Of a DNA stretch of 64,000 bases, positions 37,312 through 47,311 are shown piece after piece. The position numbers and the translations under genes are program-made. Numbering within the stretch: position 1 is the stretch's first letter; each line of letters begins with the position of its first letter. Location of the stretch: positions 248,001 through 312,000 of the forward strand of contig JADJLX010000005.1 of the NCBI GenBank assembly GCA_016709865.1, written 5' to 3'. Under the pieces are notes generated by a model. That model was not told the origin of the DNA. It saw nothing but the letters and a program-made list of their open reading frames with translations, and did no database searches. The DNA comes from Bacteroidales bacterium (GTDB taxonomy: Bacteria; Bacteroidota; Bacteroidia; Bacteroidales; VadinHA17).

Positions 37312-37365
37312 AATTGATTCAATTGATTATATTTGGTATTCATTGGTAAACAAAAAGTACATATT

Positions 37366-39507
37366 ATGAAGAGAAATTATTTCCTGATGCCGGCATTACT
37401 GGCGGTAGTGCTTTTCTCATGTAACACCCAGCCTGCCATAAAGGCACCTGTTGCTGATAAGGTTCCTTATGAGATTTTTGACAAACGGGTTGATAACTAT
37501 TTCTGGATGCGTCTGAGCGATGAACAGAAAAACGACACCACACCGGATGAACAGACTACCAAAGTCCTCAATTATCTTAATGCAGAGAACGCGTATGCAA
37601 AAGCTGTTCTTAAAAGCCAGGAGACTCTACAGAAAACGGTCTTTGATGAGATTGTTGGAAGAATCAAGCAGGACGATTCTTCTGTACCATATTTCAAAAA
37701 CGGATACTATTATTATAATAAGTACTCAACAGGAAGTGAATATCCGGTGTACTATCGCAAAAAAGGAACTCTCGATGCACCTGAAGAGATTCTTCTTGAT
37801 GTAAATAAACTTGCGGAGGGAAAAGAGTATTGTTCTGTTAGCGGATTAACAGTAAGTCGTGATAATAAATTACTTGCGTATGGAACAGATTTTGTCAGCC
37901 GTCGCCGGTATACACTCAATTTCCTGAATCTTGAGACCGGCACTTTACTTACAGACAGGATCGAGAACACAACAGGTCAGGCTGTATGGGCAGCTGATAA
38001 TAAGACCATTTTTTATGTCACGAAAGATGAGGAGACCCTGAGAGCGGATAAGATTATTAAGCATAAACTGGGAACTGCAGCTGAATCAGATAAAGTGGTT
38101 TATTTCGAAGAAGATGAAACATTTAGTGTTTATCTCAGCGAGACAAAAAGCGAGAAGTATATCCTTATTAACTCTTCACAAACCCTTACCTCCGAGAGCC
38201 GGTATATTGATGCTTCGAAACCCGATGGCGAGTTTAAGGTATTTGAACCGCGGAAAGTGAATCATGAGTATAATATCGACCATATTGGCAAAGAATTTTT
38301 CATAAGAACAAATTCAGACAGCTCTTCTAACTTCCGTCTGATGAAGACGCCTGATACAAAAACCACTATGGAAAACTGGAGTGTGGTTATTCCTCACAGA
38401 AGCGATGTTCTTTTTGAGAACTTTGAACTGTTTGATAACTATCTGGTTGCTGAAGAGCGGATCAAGGGCTTAAGTAATCTAAGGATCATCGATACCAAAA
38501 ACGGAGGCGAACACTATCTGAATTTCGGTGAAGAGGCATATACGGCAGGCATAAATGTCAATCCGAATTCCAATACTGACATTCTTCGCTACAGCTACTC
38601 ATCGCTTACCACACCCAACTCGGTAATCGATTATAACATGGTTACCAAAGAGAAGACAGTACTTAAAGAAGATATTGTGCTTGGCGGGTTTGATAAGAAC
38701 AATTACGAATCAAAGAGGCTCTGGGCAAAAGCGACTGATGGTACGATGGTCCCGGTCTCAATTGTCTATAAAAAAGGGTTTGTACAGGATGGGAAGTCAC
38801 CGCTGCTCTTATATGCCTACGGATCTTACGGGTCATCAACCGATCCCGGATTCCGCTCAACAATCATTAGTCTTCTCGACAGGGGATTTGTTTACGGACT
38901 TGCTCATATCAGGGGTGGGAGCGAGATGGGCCGTTACTGGTACGAGGATGGAAAGTTGCTGAAGAAGATAAATACTTTTACAGATTTTAACGACTGTGCA
39001 CAATTCCTTGTAGATGAGAAATATACGAGTAAAGAGAAGCTTTTCGCAATGGGCGGAAGTGCCGGCGGATTGCTGATGGGAGCAATAGTAAATATGCGTC
39101 CCGATCTTTATAAAGGTGTTATTGCAGCCGTTCCTTTTGTTGATGTGGTTTCAACTATGCTCGATGAGACTATTCCGCTTACAACTTTTGAATGGGATGA
39201 GTGGGGGGATCCGAGGAAGAAAGAATACTACGACTACATGTTATCATATTCACCATACGACCAGGTGAAAGCCATGGACTATCCTAATATGATTGTCACA
39301 ACAGGATTCTGGGATTCGCAGGTTCAGTACTGGGAACCAGCCAAATGGGTTGCCAAATTACGTGCGATGAAGACAGATAAAAACACTCTCGTGATGGATT
39401 GCAACATGGCTGTTGGTCATGGCGGTGCCTCCGGACGCTTTGAGCGCTACAGGATAACAGCAATGGAATATGCATTTATAATGCAACTTGCAGGAATTAC
39501 TCAATAG
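37366..39507 (+). CDS. S9A prolyl oligopeptidase (oligopeptidase B-like), lipoprotein
   Basis: 713 residues from ATG 37366 (MKRNYFLMPALLAVVLFSC, lipid Cys at 19). The N-terminal part (about 35-420) is a beta propeller gate. The alpha/beta hydrolase part carries Ser565 in AMGGSAGGLLMG, Asp in GFWDSQVQYW and His685 in VGHGGASGRF. The family cuts short peptides after basic residues or proline; a lipid anchor puts it in the periplasm or outer membrane. It is the first of several peptidases in the region. Seventeen bp separate its stop from the next gene. Confidence 0.93.
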   Translation: MKRNYFLMPALLAVVLFSCNTQPAIKAPVADKVPYEIFDKRVDNYFWMRLSDEQKNDTTPDEQTTKVLNYLNAENAYAKAVLKSQETLQKTVFDEIVGRIKQDDSSVPYFKNGYYYYNKYSTGSEYPVYYRKKGTLDAPEEILLDVNKLAEGKEYCSVSGLTVSRDNKLLAYGTDFVSRRRYTLNFLNLETGTLLTDRIENTTGQAVWAADNKTIFYVTKDEETLRADKIIKHKLGTAAESDKVVYFEEDETFSVYLSETKSEKYILINSSQTLTSESRYIDASKPDGEFKVFEPRKVNHEYNIDHIGKEFFIRTNSDSSSNFRLMKTPDTKTTMENWSVVIPHRSDVLFENFELFDNYLVAEERIKGLSNLRIIDTKNGGEHYLNFGEEAYTAGINVNPNSNTDILRYSYSSLTTPNSVIDYNMVTKEKTVLKEDIVLGGFDKNNYESKRLWAKATDGTMVPVSIVYKKGFVQDGKSPLLLYAYGSYGSSTDPGFRSTIISLLDRGFVYGLAHIRGGSEMGRYWYEDGKLLKKINTFTDFNDCAQFLVDEKYTSKEKLFAMGGSAGGLLMGAIVNMRPDLYKGVIAAVPFVDVVSTMLDETIPLTTFEWDEWGDPRKKEYYDYMLSYSPYDQVKAMDYPNMIVTTGFWDSQVQYWEPAKWVAKLRAMKTDKNTLVMDCNMAVGHGGASGRFERYRITAMEYAFIMQLAGITQ

Positions 39508-39523
39508 AATACAACTGTATTAT

Positions 39524-41299
39524 ATGAAAAGTGTTTGTCTGGTTGCCCTTGTATGTCTTATCTCTTTTTCTTCATGTAAAAAGGAGAAGCATGAACTTCT
39601 GATAGAGGCCGAAAGTTTTAAAGAAAAAGGAGGATGGGTTGTTGATCCCCAGTTTGTTCAGCAGATGGGCTCGCCGTATTTGCTGGCTCACGGTCTTGGA
39701 ATGCCTGTAAGCAATGCAAAATCAGAAATCACTTTTCCTTACACCGGCAAATATCACGTCTGGGTGCGGACAAAAAACTGGGCTCCCGGAGATTGGGAAG
39801 CTCCCGGAAGATTCAAACTCCTTATTAACGGAAAAGAACTTAACTGCGTTCTGGGTACAGAAGAGGGATGGGCATGGCAATATACAGGATCTGTTTCAAT
39901 AAAGGATACTTCTGCAACCCTGGAACTTGCTGACCTCACCGGGTTTGACGGACGATGCGACGCTATATATCTGAGTACATTAAAAACAGCTCCACCTGTT
40001 ACTGTTAAAGAATTAACAGAATGGAGGAAGAAGCAGCTGAATGAGAGCGACACTCCCTTAAAATCAGAATCATACGACCTTGTTGTCGTTGGCGGTGGCA
40101 TAGCAGGCTGTGCTGCATCAATAGCGGCGGCCGAGCAGGGAATGAAAGTGGCCCTTATTCAGGATCGTCCCGTTCTCGGCGGTAATGCCAGCAGTGAGAT
40201 AAGGGTTCATACCGAGGGAATCACCTGGAAATCTGACCGGATTCTGAGTATGCTCAACACAGTGTGGTGGCCGAATGGATCTCCAGAGGCTGTTCTCGAT
40301 GACAAGAAGCGTCATGCAAACATGGAAAAATATGAGAACATCTCAATATTTCTCAATATGAGGGCATATTCGGTTAAATCTGAATCTGGTGTTATCAGCT
40401 CTGTTGATGCCCGTCATACTTCAACAGGAGAAACAATGAGGTTTTCCGCTCCTCTGTTTATAGATTGTACCGGCGACGGCTGGATTGGGTACTGGGCAGG
40501 TGCAGAGTTTATGTATGGGAGAGAAGACTCCTCACTGTATAAGGAAAACTGGGACCAGCACAAGGAGCTTTGGAGCCCTGCAAGTGGCGACAACCGGGTA
40601 ATGGGATCTTCAGTGTTATGGAGAAGTGTTGATAAAGGAACTCCTGTTACATTTCCGGAAGTGCCATGGGCGATGGACATTGCAGACGGATACTCCGCTG
40701 TAGAGGGTACCTGGAAGTGGGAGTACTCCGATAATAATATGAACCAGATTGAAGATGCAGAAGCTATCCGCGATCATATGCTGAAAGCTATCTACAGCTC
40801 ATTCTATAACGCAAAGCAGAAGCCTGAAAATGCTACTCTGGCATTGGAATGGACCTCATACCTGGTAGGCAAGAGAGAATCAAGAAGGCTCGTCGGAGAT
40901 TATATTTACACATTTCAGGATGAGAAGAATATGGTAGAATTTGATGATGCTGTTGTGATGGAGGAACGTGATGTGGATGTTCATTATCAGCAAAAGCTAA
41001 AAGATCCTTCACAGCCTGATTTCTTATCCGAGGCTCTCTTTTACAAAGTCGATCATTATTATATTCCTTACAGATGCCTCTATTCAAAGAATATTAAGAA
41101 TCTCTTTATGGCCGGGAGATGTTTCAGCACATCTCATGTTGGTCTCGGTGGTCCGCGTGTAATGAATACTACAGGGCAGATGGGTGTTGCAGTTGGTTAC
41201 GCAGCATCACTGTGCAGGAAATACAGCACAGATCCCCGCGGGATCTATCAGTCACATATTGCCGAATTGAAAAATTTGGTGTATACCGGTACCCCCTGA
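39524..41299 (+). CDS. FAD-dependent oxidoreductase with N-terminal beta-sandwich domain, lipoprotein
   Basis: 591 residues from ATG 39524 (MKSVCLVALVCLISFSSC, lipid Cys at 18). Residues of about 25-160 form a carbohydrate-binding-like sandwich (LLIEAESFKEKGGWVVDPQF, FPYTGKYHVWVRTKNWAPG, RFKLLINGKEL). Next is an FAD Rossmann motif, VVVGGGIAGCAASIAAAEQG, then LGGNASSEIRVH and a C-terminal GRCFSTSHVGLGGPRVMNTTGQMG. Such fusions occur in Bacteroidota polysaccharide-related loci; the substrate is unknown. It follows the S9 peptidase closely, so may share its transcript. Confidence 0.85.
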   Translation: MKSVCLVALVCLISFSSCKKEKHELLIEAESFKEKGGWVVDPQFVQQMGSPYLLAHGLGMPVSNAKSEITFPYTGKYHVWVRTKNWAPGDWEAPGRFKLLINGKELNCVLGTEEGWAWQYTGSVSIKDTSATLELADLTGFDGRCDAIYLSTLKTAPPVTVKELTEWRKKQLNESDTPLKSESYDLVVVGGGIAGCAASIAAAEQGMKVALIQDRPVLGGNASSEIRVHTEGITWKSDRILSMLNTVWWPNGSPEAVLDDKKRHANMEKYENISIFLNMRAYSVKSESGVISSVDARHTSTGETMRFSAPLFIDCTGDGWIGYWAGAEFMYGREDSSLYKENWDQHKELWSPASGDNRVMGSSVLWRSVDKGTPVTFPEVPWAMDIADGYSAVEGTWKWEYSDNNMNQIEDAEAIRDHMLKAIYSSFYNAKQKPENATLALEWTSYLVGKRESRRLVGDYIYTFQDEKNMVEFDDAVVMEERDVDVHYQQKLKDPSQPDFLSEALFYKVDHYYIPYRCLYSKNIKNLFMAGRCFSTSHVGLGGPRVMNTTGQMGVAVGYAASLCRKYSTDPRGIYQSHIAELKNLVYTGTP

Positions 41300-41313
41300 T
41301 TTTGTTACGTAAG

Positions 41314-41385
41314 GAAGGGTCGCGACCCTTCTCTGCAAGACATGCATTATGTAAGGAAGAGTTGCGACCCTTCCCTGCATAATGC
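41314..41385. terminator. Bidirectional palindrome pair between convergent genes
   Basis: An 18-bp perfect palindrome (GAAGGGTCGCGACCCTTC, 41314-41331) and a second imperfect copy within inverted GCATTATG / CATAATGC arms (41344-41385). They fill the 88-bp gap between two converging genes, where a bidirectional terminator is expected. There is little T-tract, so termination is inferred. Confidence 0.55.
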
Positions 41386-41387
41386 TG

Positions 41388-42938
41388 TTACCGACCCTGA
41401 CCAACAGTTGCCGTACGTGGTTTCATAGCAGGTTTCCCGGGTAGTTTGGCACTGCGCATTGCTGCGTTATAGGCAAATGCTGCAGTGACAACTGCATTAT
41501 GTTTCAGATCAGCCATTTCCAGACGTTCGTAAGTATCCATAACCGTATGGTAACCGCGGTCATATTCCAAATCATCCTGGATGAACTGGAATCCGGGTAA
41601 GCCAACAGCATCAAATGAGAGATGGTCGGTTCCTGATGTGTTTCTGATTGTTATTGTGGAGCAACCCATATCTGCAAATGGCTTGAGCCACTCTTCGAAT
41701 ATTGGTCTCACGAGTTCATTCTCCTGTAAGTAGATACCGCGATATTTTCCCGAACCATTATCCATGTTGAAATATGCTGCGAAATTATTATAGTCAGCTT
41801 TATGTTCTCTTGTTTTTGCATCAACAAGATACTTCTCAACATAGCCGCGTGAGCCATTGAGTCCCTGTTCTTCACCACCCCACAGTGCAACCCTTATTGT
41901 TCTTTTCGGAGCCGCATCAAGGTTTTTAAGGATACGAAGAGCTTCCATCATCACAATACAGCCCGATGCATTATCTGCGGCGCCAGTTCCTCCGTGCCAT
42001 GAATCGATATGTCCGCCAAGGAGGACAACTTCATTTTTCAGAAGTTTATCAGTACCGGGGATCTCGCCTATAACATTGAAAATGGTAGGACTTTCTGTAA
42101 ACTTATTCTGGATCTCAACCTCCATTTCGACAGCAACTTTGTGACGGAGAAGACGCTCCAGTCTGCCATGGGCTTCAACAGGAAGATTTAACTGGGCAAT
42201 AGGCTCCTTCTCTCCTGCAGTATATGTTGCACCGGATGATCTTGGTACATTAAAAACTCCTGAGTTATTGAGAATTACTGCAGCTCCTTCAGTTTTCAGC
42301 AGCTCAGTCATTTTATTCCTGAGAGTTCTTTGTGCCATCATTGTTGCGAAGTCACCCATTTGTCTTCTGGGTTGTGATGAGGCTGCCATAGCCAGCTGCT
42401 CTAGCTGTTCGTCGGTATACCTGCTGGCAAATGGTTCGAAACTAAGTGTATAGACCGAAGTGGATGGCATCAATACGATCTTGCCTGCAAGTTTGCCTTT
42501 GAATTTTTCAAGGTCTGCCTCTGTTGTGGCATCAAGAAGAATAACCTCTCCTTTTACCAGACCGTTTGTACTGCCTGTCCATGCAATTGGATTACAGGCA
42601 AAATTAATATAGTAAGGTGCTGTCATTGCAGCATATGTTTTTATGTTGTCCCAGCCGCCACGGGTATTTGGTCTGGCTTCCTCTATTCTGACATTCTGAA
42701 ATCCAAGCTCTTCCATCTTTTTCTTTGCCAGCTCATTAGCCTTATTTCCTCCTATTGAACCGGTAAGTCTTGGACCAGCGAAGTCAGTCATCCAGAATGC
42801 TAGATCTTCGATACTTGAGTTTCTTAATCCCTCCTGTTTGATCTTGTACATCATTCCCAGGTCAACATTTTCGCTTTGCGACATTAACCAAAGTGGCAGG
42901 AGTAAAAAGAACAGCAGGGAAGCAGTGATTTTCTTCAT
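41388..42938 (-). CDS. M28 family metallopeptidase, secreted (carboxypeptidase Q-like)
   Basis: 516 residues with a signal peptide (MKKITASLLFFLLLPLWLMSQ). Zinc-site motifs: GGHIDSWHGGTGAADNASG (His and Asp), WGGEEQGLNGSRGY (Glu), and GTDHLSFDAVGLPGFQF (His near the C-terminus). A PA-like insert (KLAGKIVLMP) precedes the catalytic part. The protein releases amino acids from peptides in the periplasm or outside. A TATATTTG at 42981-42988 (minus) fits the -7 consensus 43 bp before the start. Confidence 0.92.
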   Translation of the reverse strand: MKKITASLLFFLLLPLWLMSQSENVDLGMMYKIKQEGLRNSSIEDLAFWMTDFAGPRLTGSIGGNKANELAKKKMEELGFQNVRIEEARPNTRGGWDNIKTYAAMTAPYYINFACNPIAWTGSTNGLVKGEVILLDATTEADLEKFKGKLAGKIVLMPSTSVYTLSFEPFASRYTDEQLEQLAMAASSQPRRQMGDFATMMAQRTLRNKMTELLKTEGAAVILNNSGVFNVPRSSGATYTAGEKEPIAQLNLPVEAHGRLERLLRHKVAVEMEVEIQNKFTESPTIFNVIGEIPGTDKLLKNEVVLLGGHIDSWHGGTGAADNASGCIVMMEALRILKNLDAAPKRTIRVALWGGEEQGLNGSRGYVEKYLVDAKTREHKADYNNFAAYFNMDNGSGKYRGIYLQENELVRPIFEEWLKPFADMGCSTITIRNTSGTDHLSFDAVGLPGFQFIQDDLEYDRGYHTVMDTYERLEMADLKHNAVVTAAFAYNAAMRSAKLPGKPAMKPRTATVGQGR

Positions 42939-43103
42939 TTTGATTTTAAATTAAATTAGTTCTTCATCTTCAGATCGATCAAATATAGATAAAATAGAAT
43001 CCGGGTAAGTGATACCGGATAAATGTTTTAACAATAATTAACTTTGTTTATCGGTATGCGGCGCAAGGTTAGCGGTATGCGGCTTTAAACCTTTTTCTTC
43101 TTA

Positions 43104-43159
43104 CTTTTGTCTTTTTACTTTTATCTTTTGTCTTTTTACTTTTATCTTTTGTCTTTTAT
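43104..43159. repeat. Heptamer tandem array before mutS2
   Basis: Eight 7-bp units of the type CTTTTNN in a repeating order (CTTTTGT, CTTTTTA, CTTTTAT), giving a 21-bp superperiod. It ends 2 bp before the ATG of mutS2, so it must lie in the leader of that mRNA. Confidence 0.9.
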
Positions 43160-43161
43160 AT

Positions 43162-45645
43162 ATGATTTATCCTGAAAATTTCGAAAATAAGATTGGATTC
43201 GACCGGATCCGCGAACTGCTTGTTGAAAAGTGCCTGAGCCCCATGGGATTTGAGAAAGTTGAGGATATCGGGTTCATTTCTGATTTTGATACTCTTGGAC
43301 ATAAATTATCAGCAACATTTGAATTTCAGCAGATCCTTCAGTTTGAAGACTTCTTCCCGAATGAACACTATTATCAGATCTCTGATTGCCTTAATAAAAT
43401 AAGGATTGAAGGAACTTTTCCCGAAGTGCAGGAAGTTTTTGATCTTAAGCGATCGCTTGAGACAGTAAAGACAATCCTTAACTTTTTCAGGAGCAAAGAT
43501 GCCACCAAATACCCGGTGCTGAGAGAGATGTGCAGCTCCGTCAAGACCTATCCCTATGTTCTCGACACAATAGACAGAATAATTGATAAACGGGGAATAA
43601 TAAAGGATAATGCTTCTGCACGGCTTAAGGAGATCAGGTCTGAACTGGTTGGTAAGAGCATTCAGGTTTCGAAACGCCTGAACCAGATCCTTAAGCAGGC
43701 ACAGGCTGATGGAATTGTTGATTCCGATACCTCTGTTTCAATAAGAAATGGGAGAGGTGTTATTCCTGTAAGCGCATACGATAAAAGGAAGATAAAAGGA
43801 CTTATTCACGATCAGTCAGCATCAGGCAAAACTGTCTTTGTTGAGCCTGAAGAGATTGTGGAAATGAATAATGATATAGTTGAACTTGAATATGAGGAGA
43901 AAAGAGAAATTGTAAGGATACTTACTGCCCTGGCTGACAATATAAGGCCATATATTGATGATCTTCTTGAAGCTAACCTTTTTCTCGGAGAGATAGATTT
44001 TATAAGGGCAAAGGCACTTCTCGGAAACCGCCTCCAATCAATAAAACCTGTTATCTCAGAAAAACCATTCATTTCATGGAGAAGGGCAATGCATCCGCTT
44101 CTCACACTTTCATTCGAGAAACTACCCGGAAGAAAAGTGGTGCCTCTTGAGATAGTTCTGGATGAACGCGACAGGATACTTCTTATATCCGGACCAAATG
44201 CCGGAGGCAAATCGGTTTGCCTGAAAACTGTCGGATTGCTACAATACATGCTTCAGTGCGGACTTACAATACCTGTTGCAGAGGGTTCTGAAACCGGTAT
44301 TTTTAAAAACCTTCTTATTGATATCGGTGATGAGCAAAGTATTGAAAATGACTTAAGTACATATAGTTCCCATCTTATAAATATGAAGTATTTCATTAAG
44401 AACGGGGATGAGAAAACACTAATACTTATTGACGAATTCGGTACAGGAACAGAACCAATGCTTGGAGGGGCAATAGCCGAGGCCATACTTGGTGAGCTTA
44501 ACAGGAAAATGGTTTTTGGAGTTATAACTACTCACTATACCAACCTTAAGCATTTTGCATCCCTCACTGAAGGAATAGTGAACGGGGCTATGGCTTTTGA
44601 TAATCATCTGATGCAGCCGCTTTTCCAGCTGACAATTGGCAAACCTGGAAGTTCATTTGCCTTTGAGATAGCAAGGAAAATAGGCCTTCCTGAAGAGATT
44701 CTGAATGAGGCATCTGGTAAAGCAGGAGTTAAGAATATTAACTATGACAGGCATCTGAAAGACATTGCCCGTGATAAGCGGTACTGGGAAACCAAAAGGC
44801 AGAGTATACGTCAGCAGGAGAAACGTCTCGAAGAATTGATGGCTGAGTATGATAAGGAGCTTTCAGGGGCCAAATCTCTGAGGAAAGAAATCATTACCAA
44901 AGCAAAAGACGAAGCCCAGCAGCTGCTGAAGGAATCGAACCGTATGATAGAAAACACTATCAGGCAGATAAAGGAGGCACAGGCTGAAAAGGAGAAGACA
45001 AAGGAGATGCGCCAGCAGCTTGAAGAATTTAAGAATATTGTAGTTGAAGAGACAAAACCCGTTGAAACGGATTCTGAGGAAAAGATAGCAATACTCAGTT
45101 CGAGAGCTAAAAAAATAAAACTTGATAAGGAAGAGGAGGTAAATGAGAAACCTGTTAAAAAGGAGATTGCTGAAATGCCCTTTAAACCAGGCGATGCAGT
45201 GAGAGTAACAGATACACAGGCTGCAGGTGAAATACTTTCAATTGAAGGTAAAAAGGTGCAGGTAGAAACGGGAAGTCTCAGGTTTTTTGTCCCTATCGAA
45301 AGGATTGAAAGAATCTCGAGGGCAGAACTGAAAAAGAGTCTCAGGTCGAATCAGGTTCAGAGAGGAAACGATACGGCAATTGTACAGCGTAACATAAACT
45401 TCAAACCTGAGATTGATATCAGGGGTGTAAGAGGCGAGGAGGCAATTAACCAGGTACGTGATCTCATCGACAATGCACTGATTGTTCGTCACCGTAACCT
45501 TCGGATTCTTCACGGAAAAGGAAATGGCATTCTTCGTCAGCTTGTAAGGCAATACCTCGACACAGTTGATGTTGTGAAATCATTTCGTGATGAACATGTT
45601 GAGTTTGGCGGATCAGGGATTACTGTGGTTGAGATGGATTTTTAA
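43162..45645 (+). CDS. mutS2: Endonuclease MutS2 with Smr domain
   Basis: 827 residues. MutS core and clamp helices at the N-terminus, Walker A GPNAGGKS (about 339-346), Walker B LILIDEFGTGTEP, a long coiled coil (about 520-630) and a C-terminal Smr nuclease domain (DIRGVRGEEAINQV...HGKGNGILR, about 750-827). MutS2 suppresses recombination or rescues collided ribosomes in the species studied; it is not a mismatch repair protein. Its 3' end overlaps the opposing symporter gene by 26 bp. Confidence 0.95.
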   Translation: MIYPENFENKIGFDRIRELLVEKCLSPMGFEKVEDIGFISDFDTLGHKLSATFEFQQILQFEDFFPNEHYYQISDCLNKIRIEGTFPEVQEVFDLKRSLETVKTILNFFRSKDATKYPVLREMCSSVKTYPYVLDTIDRIIDKRGIIKDNASARLKEIRSELVGKSIQVSKRLNQILKQAQADGIVDSDTSVSIRNGRGVIPVSAYDKRKIKGLIHDQSASGKTVFVEPEEIVEMNNDIVELEYEEKREIVRILTALADNIRPYIDDLLEANLFLGEIDFIRAKALLGNRLQSIKPVISEKPFISWRRAMHPLLTLSFEKLPGRKVVPLEIVLDERDRILLISGPNAGGKSVCLKTVGLLQYMLQCGLTIPVAEGSETGIFKNLLIDIGDEQSIENDLSTYSSHLINMKYFIKNGDEKTLILIDEFGTGTEPMLGGAIAEAILGELNRKMVFGVITTHYTNLKHFASLTEGIVNGAMAFDNHLMQPLFQLTIGKPGSSFAFEIARKIGLPEEILNEASGKAGVKNINYDRHLKDIARDKRYWETKRQSIRQQEKRLEELMAEYDKELSGAKSLRKEIITKAKDEAQQLLKESNRMIENTIRQIKEAQAEKEKTKEMRQQLEEFKNIVVEETKPVETDSEEKIAILSSRAKKIKLDKEEEVNEKPVKKEIAEMPFKPGDAVRVTDTQAAGEILSIEGKKVQVETGSLRFFVPIERIERISRAELKKSLRSNQVQRGNDTAIVQRNINFKPEIDIRGVRGEEAINQVRDLIDNALIVRHRNLRILHGKGNGILRQLVRQYLDTVDVVKSFRDEHVEFGGSGITVVEMDF

Positions 45646-47110
45646 TATTTCCTTTAATTATTACCCCTAGCAGAAAGCCGGTAATAAATATCACCATAGT
45701 GCCAAAGACTATTGAAAGATAGCTATGAAACGGACTTGTGAATCTGGTTAATTCGGGAGATGTAAAGATGAACTGGGAGAGACTCATCCAGCCAATAACG
45801 AGTACTCCGGCCACTACTCCGATAATTGCTGAAAGGTTTGTGACCTTTTTCGAAAAATATCCCAACAGGAATAAGCCCAGCATTCCTCCGCTGAATATTG
45901 AAGCAAGTTTCCACCAGACGTCAAGTGCACTTTTTACATTTATCATAGCAATTGCAATAAGAATGCCCAGAATGCTGAAGATCAGTGAGGAAGAATAGAG
46001 TATTCTGACAGATCTTTTTTCTGAAGACGGATTATCGGTAGATTTTTTAAAATAGTCGTTAAGAATTACTGTTGCAGAGCTGTTAACACTTGTTGAAATG
46101 GTGCTCATACCTGCTGCAAAAATTGATGCGATAAGCAATCCGGTCAGTCCTGCCGGGAGATTATTTATTATATAGAGAGGGAATACCCTGTCGGCCTGAA
46201 TACCTTCAGGGAGAATACCGGGATTTACAGAATAGTAGGCGAACAGAGAGGTGCCGATAAACATAAACATCAGAGATACAGGTATATAAAGAAGCCCTCC
46301 CCACATTGCTGATTTCTTGGCCTCTTTTTCGGTGGTTGCTGTCATATATCTCTGGATATAATTCTGATCTATTCCGAAATTCTGTAGATTTATAAAAATT
46401 CCGTAAATAAGCACTACCCAGAATGTTGATGTTGTAAGTTCCGGTTTCAGGCTCCCCAGGCTGAACTTATTGTTTTCTGAGGCAATCTGAAAAATCTGTC
46501 CTGGACCCTCCGGCATCGAAAACAGGAGCACAATTAGACATACAACAGCGCCGAGTATCAGTATAATGCCCTGAATGGCATCTGTCCATATTACTGCCTG
46601 TATCCCGCCCAGAAGTGCATAGATCATAACACTTATTCCCGTTACAATTATTATAGTGATCATATCCCAGCCTACAATAACATTGAGTGTAAGTGCCAGA
46701 AGAAAAAGGATAGTGCCGGTCCTCATTAATTGTGTCAGAAGGTACATCACCGAAGCATAGATTTTTGCCCATGGTCCGAATCGCATTTCGAGATATGTAT
46801 AGGCTGACGGACTATTGACAGACCGGTAAAGCGGAACAAAAAACTTAACTGCCATCCAGGAGGCAAATGGAATAGAGAGGCTGAATACAAAAGGGTTCCA
46901 GTTCGACTGAAACGCCTGTCCGGGCAAGGCCAGATAACTTATACTGCTGACAAACGTGGCAAATATCGACATTGAGATGACCCAGGTTGGGATGTTCTTA
47001 TTTCCAAGAGTGAAGGATGATGAAGATCTTTTTTTACTGTAAAAAGAACTCCCGAAAATCACTATCCCTGCCAGATAAATAATAAATATGATAATGTCGA
47101 TTAATCTCAT
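45620..47110 (-). CDS. Sodium:solute symporter (SSS family)
   Basis: 496 residues with 13 or so hydrophobic segments. SSS motifs: TWVISMSIFATFVSSISYLALPGQAF, YTYLEMRFGPWAKIYASVMY, GGIQAVIWTDAIQGIILI and AAGMSTISTSVNSSATVILNDYF. The family carries sugars, amino acids, sialic acid or organic acids with sodium; the substrate is not evident. It is divergent from the isoaspartyl peptidase gene. A long amphipathic loop contains IQRYMTATTEKEAKKSAMWGG, the usual family signature. Confidence 0.93.
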   Translation of the reverse strand: MRLIDIIIFIIYLAGIVIFGSSFYSKKRSSSSFTLGNKNIPTWVISMSIFATFVSSISYLALPGQAFQSNWNPFVFSLSIPFASWMAVKFFVPLYRSVNSPSAYTYLEMRFGPWAKIYASVMYLLTQLMRTGTILFLLALTLNVIVGWDMITIIIVTGISVMIYALLGGIQAVIWTDAIQGIILILGAVVCLIVLLFSMPEGPGQIFQIASENNKFSLGSLKPELTTSTFWVVLIYGIFINLQNFGIDQNYIQRYMTATTEKEAKKSAMWGGLLYIPVSLMFMFIGTSLFAYYSVNPGILPEGIQADRVFPLYIINNLPAGLTGLLIASIFAAGMSTISTSVNSSATVILNDYFKKSTDNPSSEKRSVRILYSSSLIFSILGILIAIAMINVKSALDVWWKLASIFSGGMLGLFLLGYFSKKVTNLSAIIGVVAGVLVIGWMSLSQFIFTSPELTRFTSPFHSYLSIVFGTMVIFITGFLLGVIIKGNIKNPSQPQ

Positions 47111-47311
47111 TTTATTGTTATTTTATTAACACTTGTTTTTTTATGCACAGTTTTTCTCCTTTCTCCTTTCTCCTGTTGTCATATTACCTGATCAATTATA
47201 CATCAATTTTATAAATTTAATATTATTATCAATTGATTTTATTCAGTCTGTCGGGCCTGAGATGAAAAAGTATTAATATTGTATAAGATCTTAACCAAAT
47301 ACTCAAAGAAA

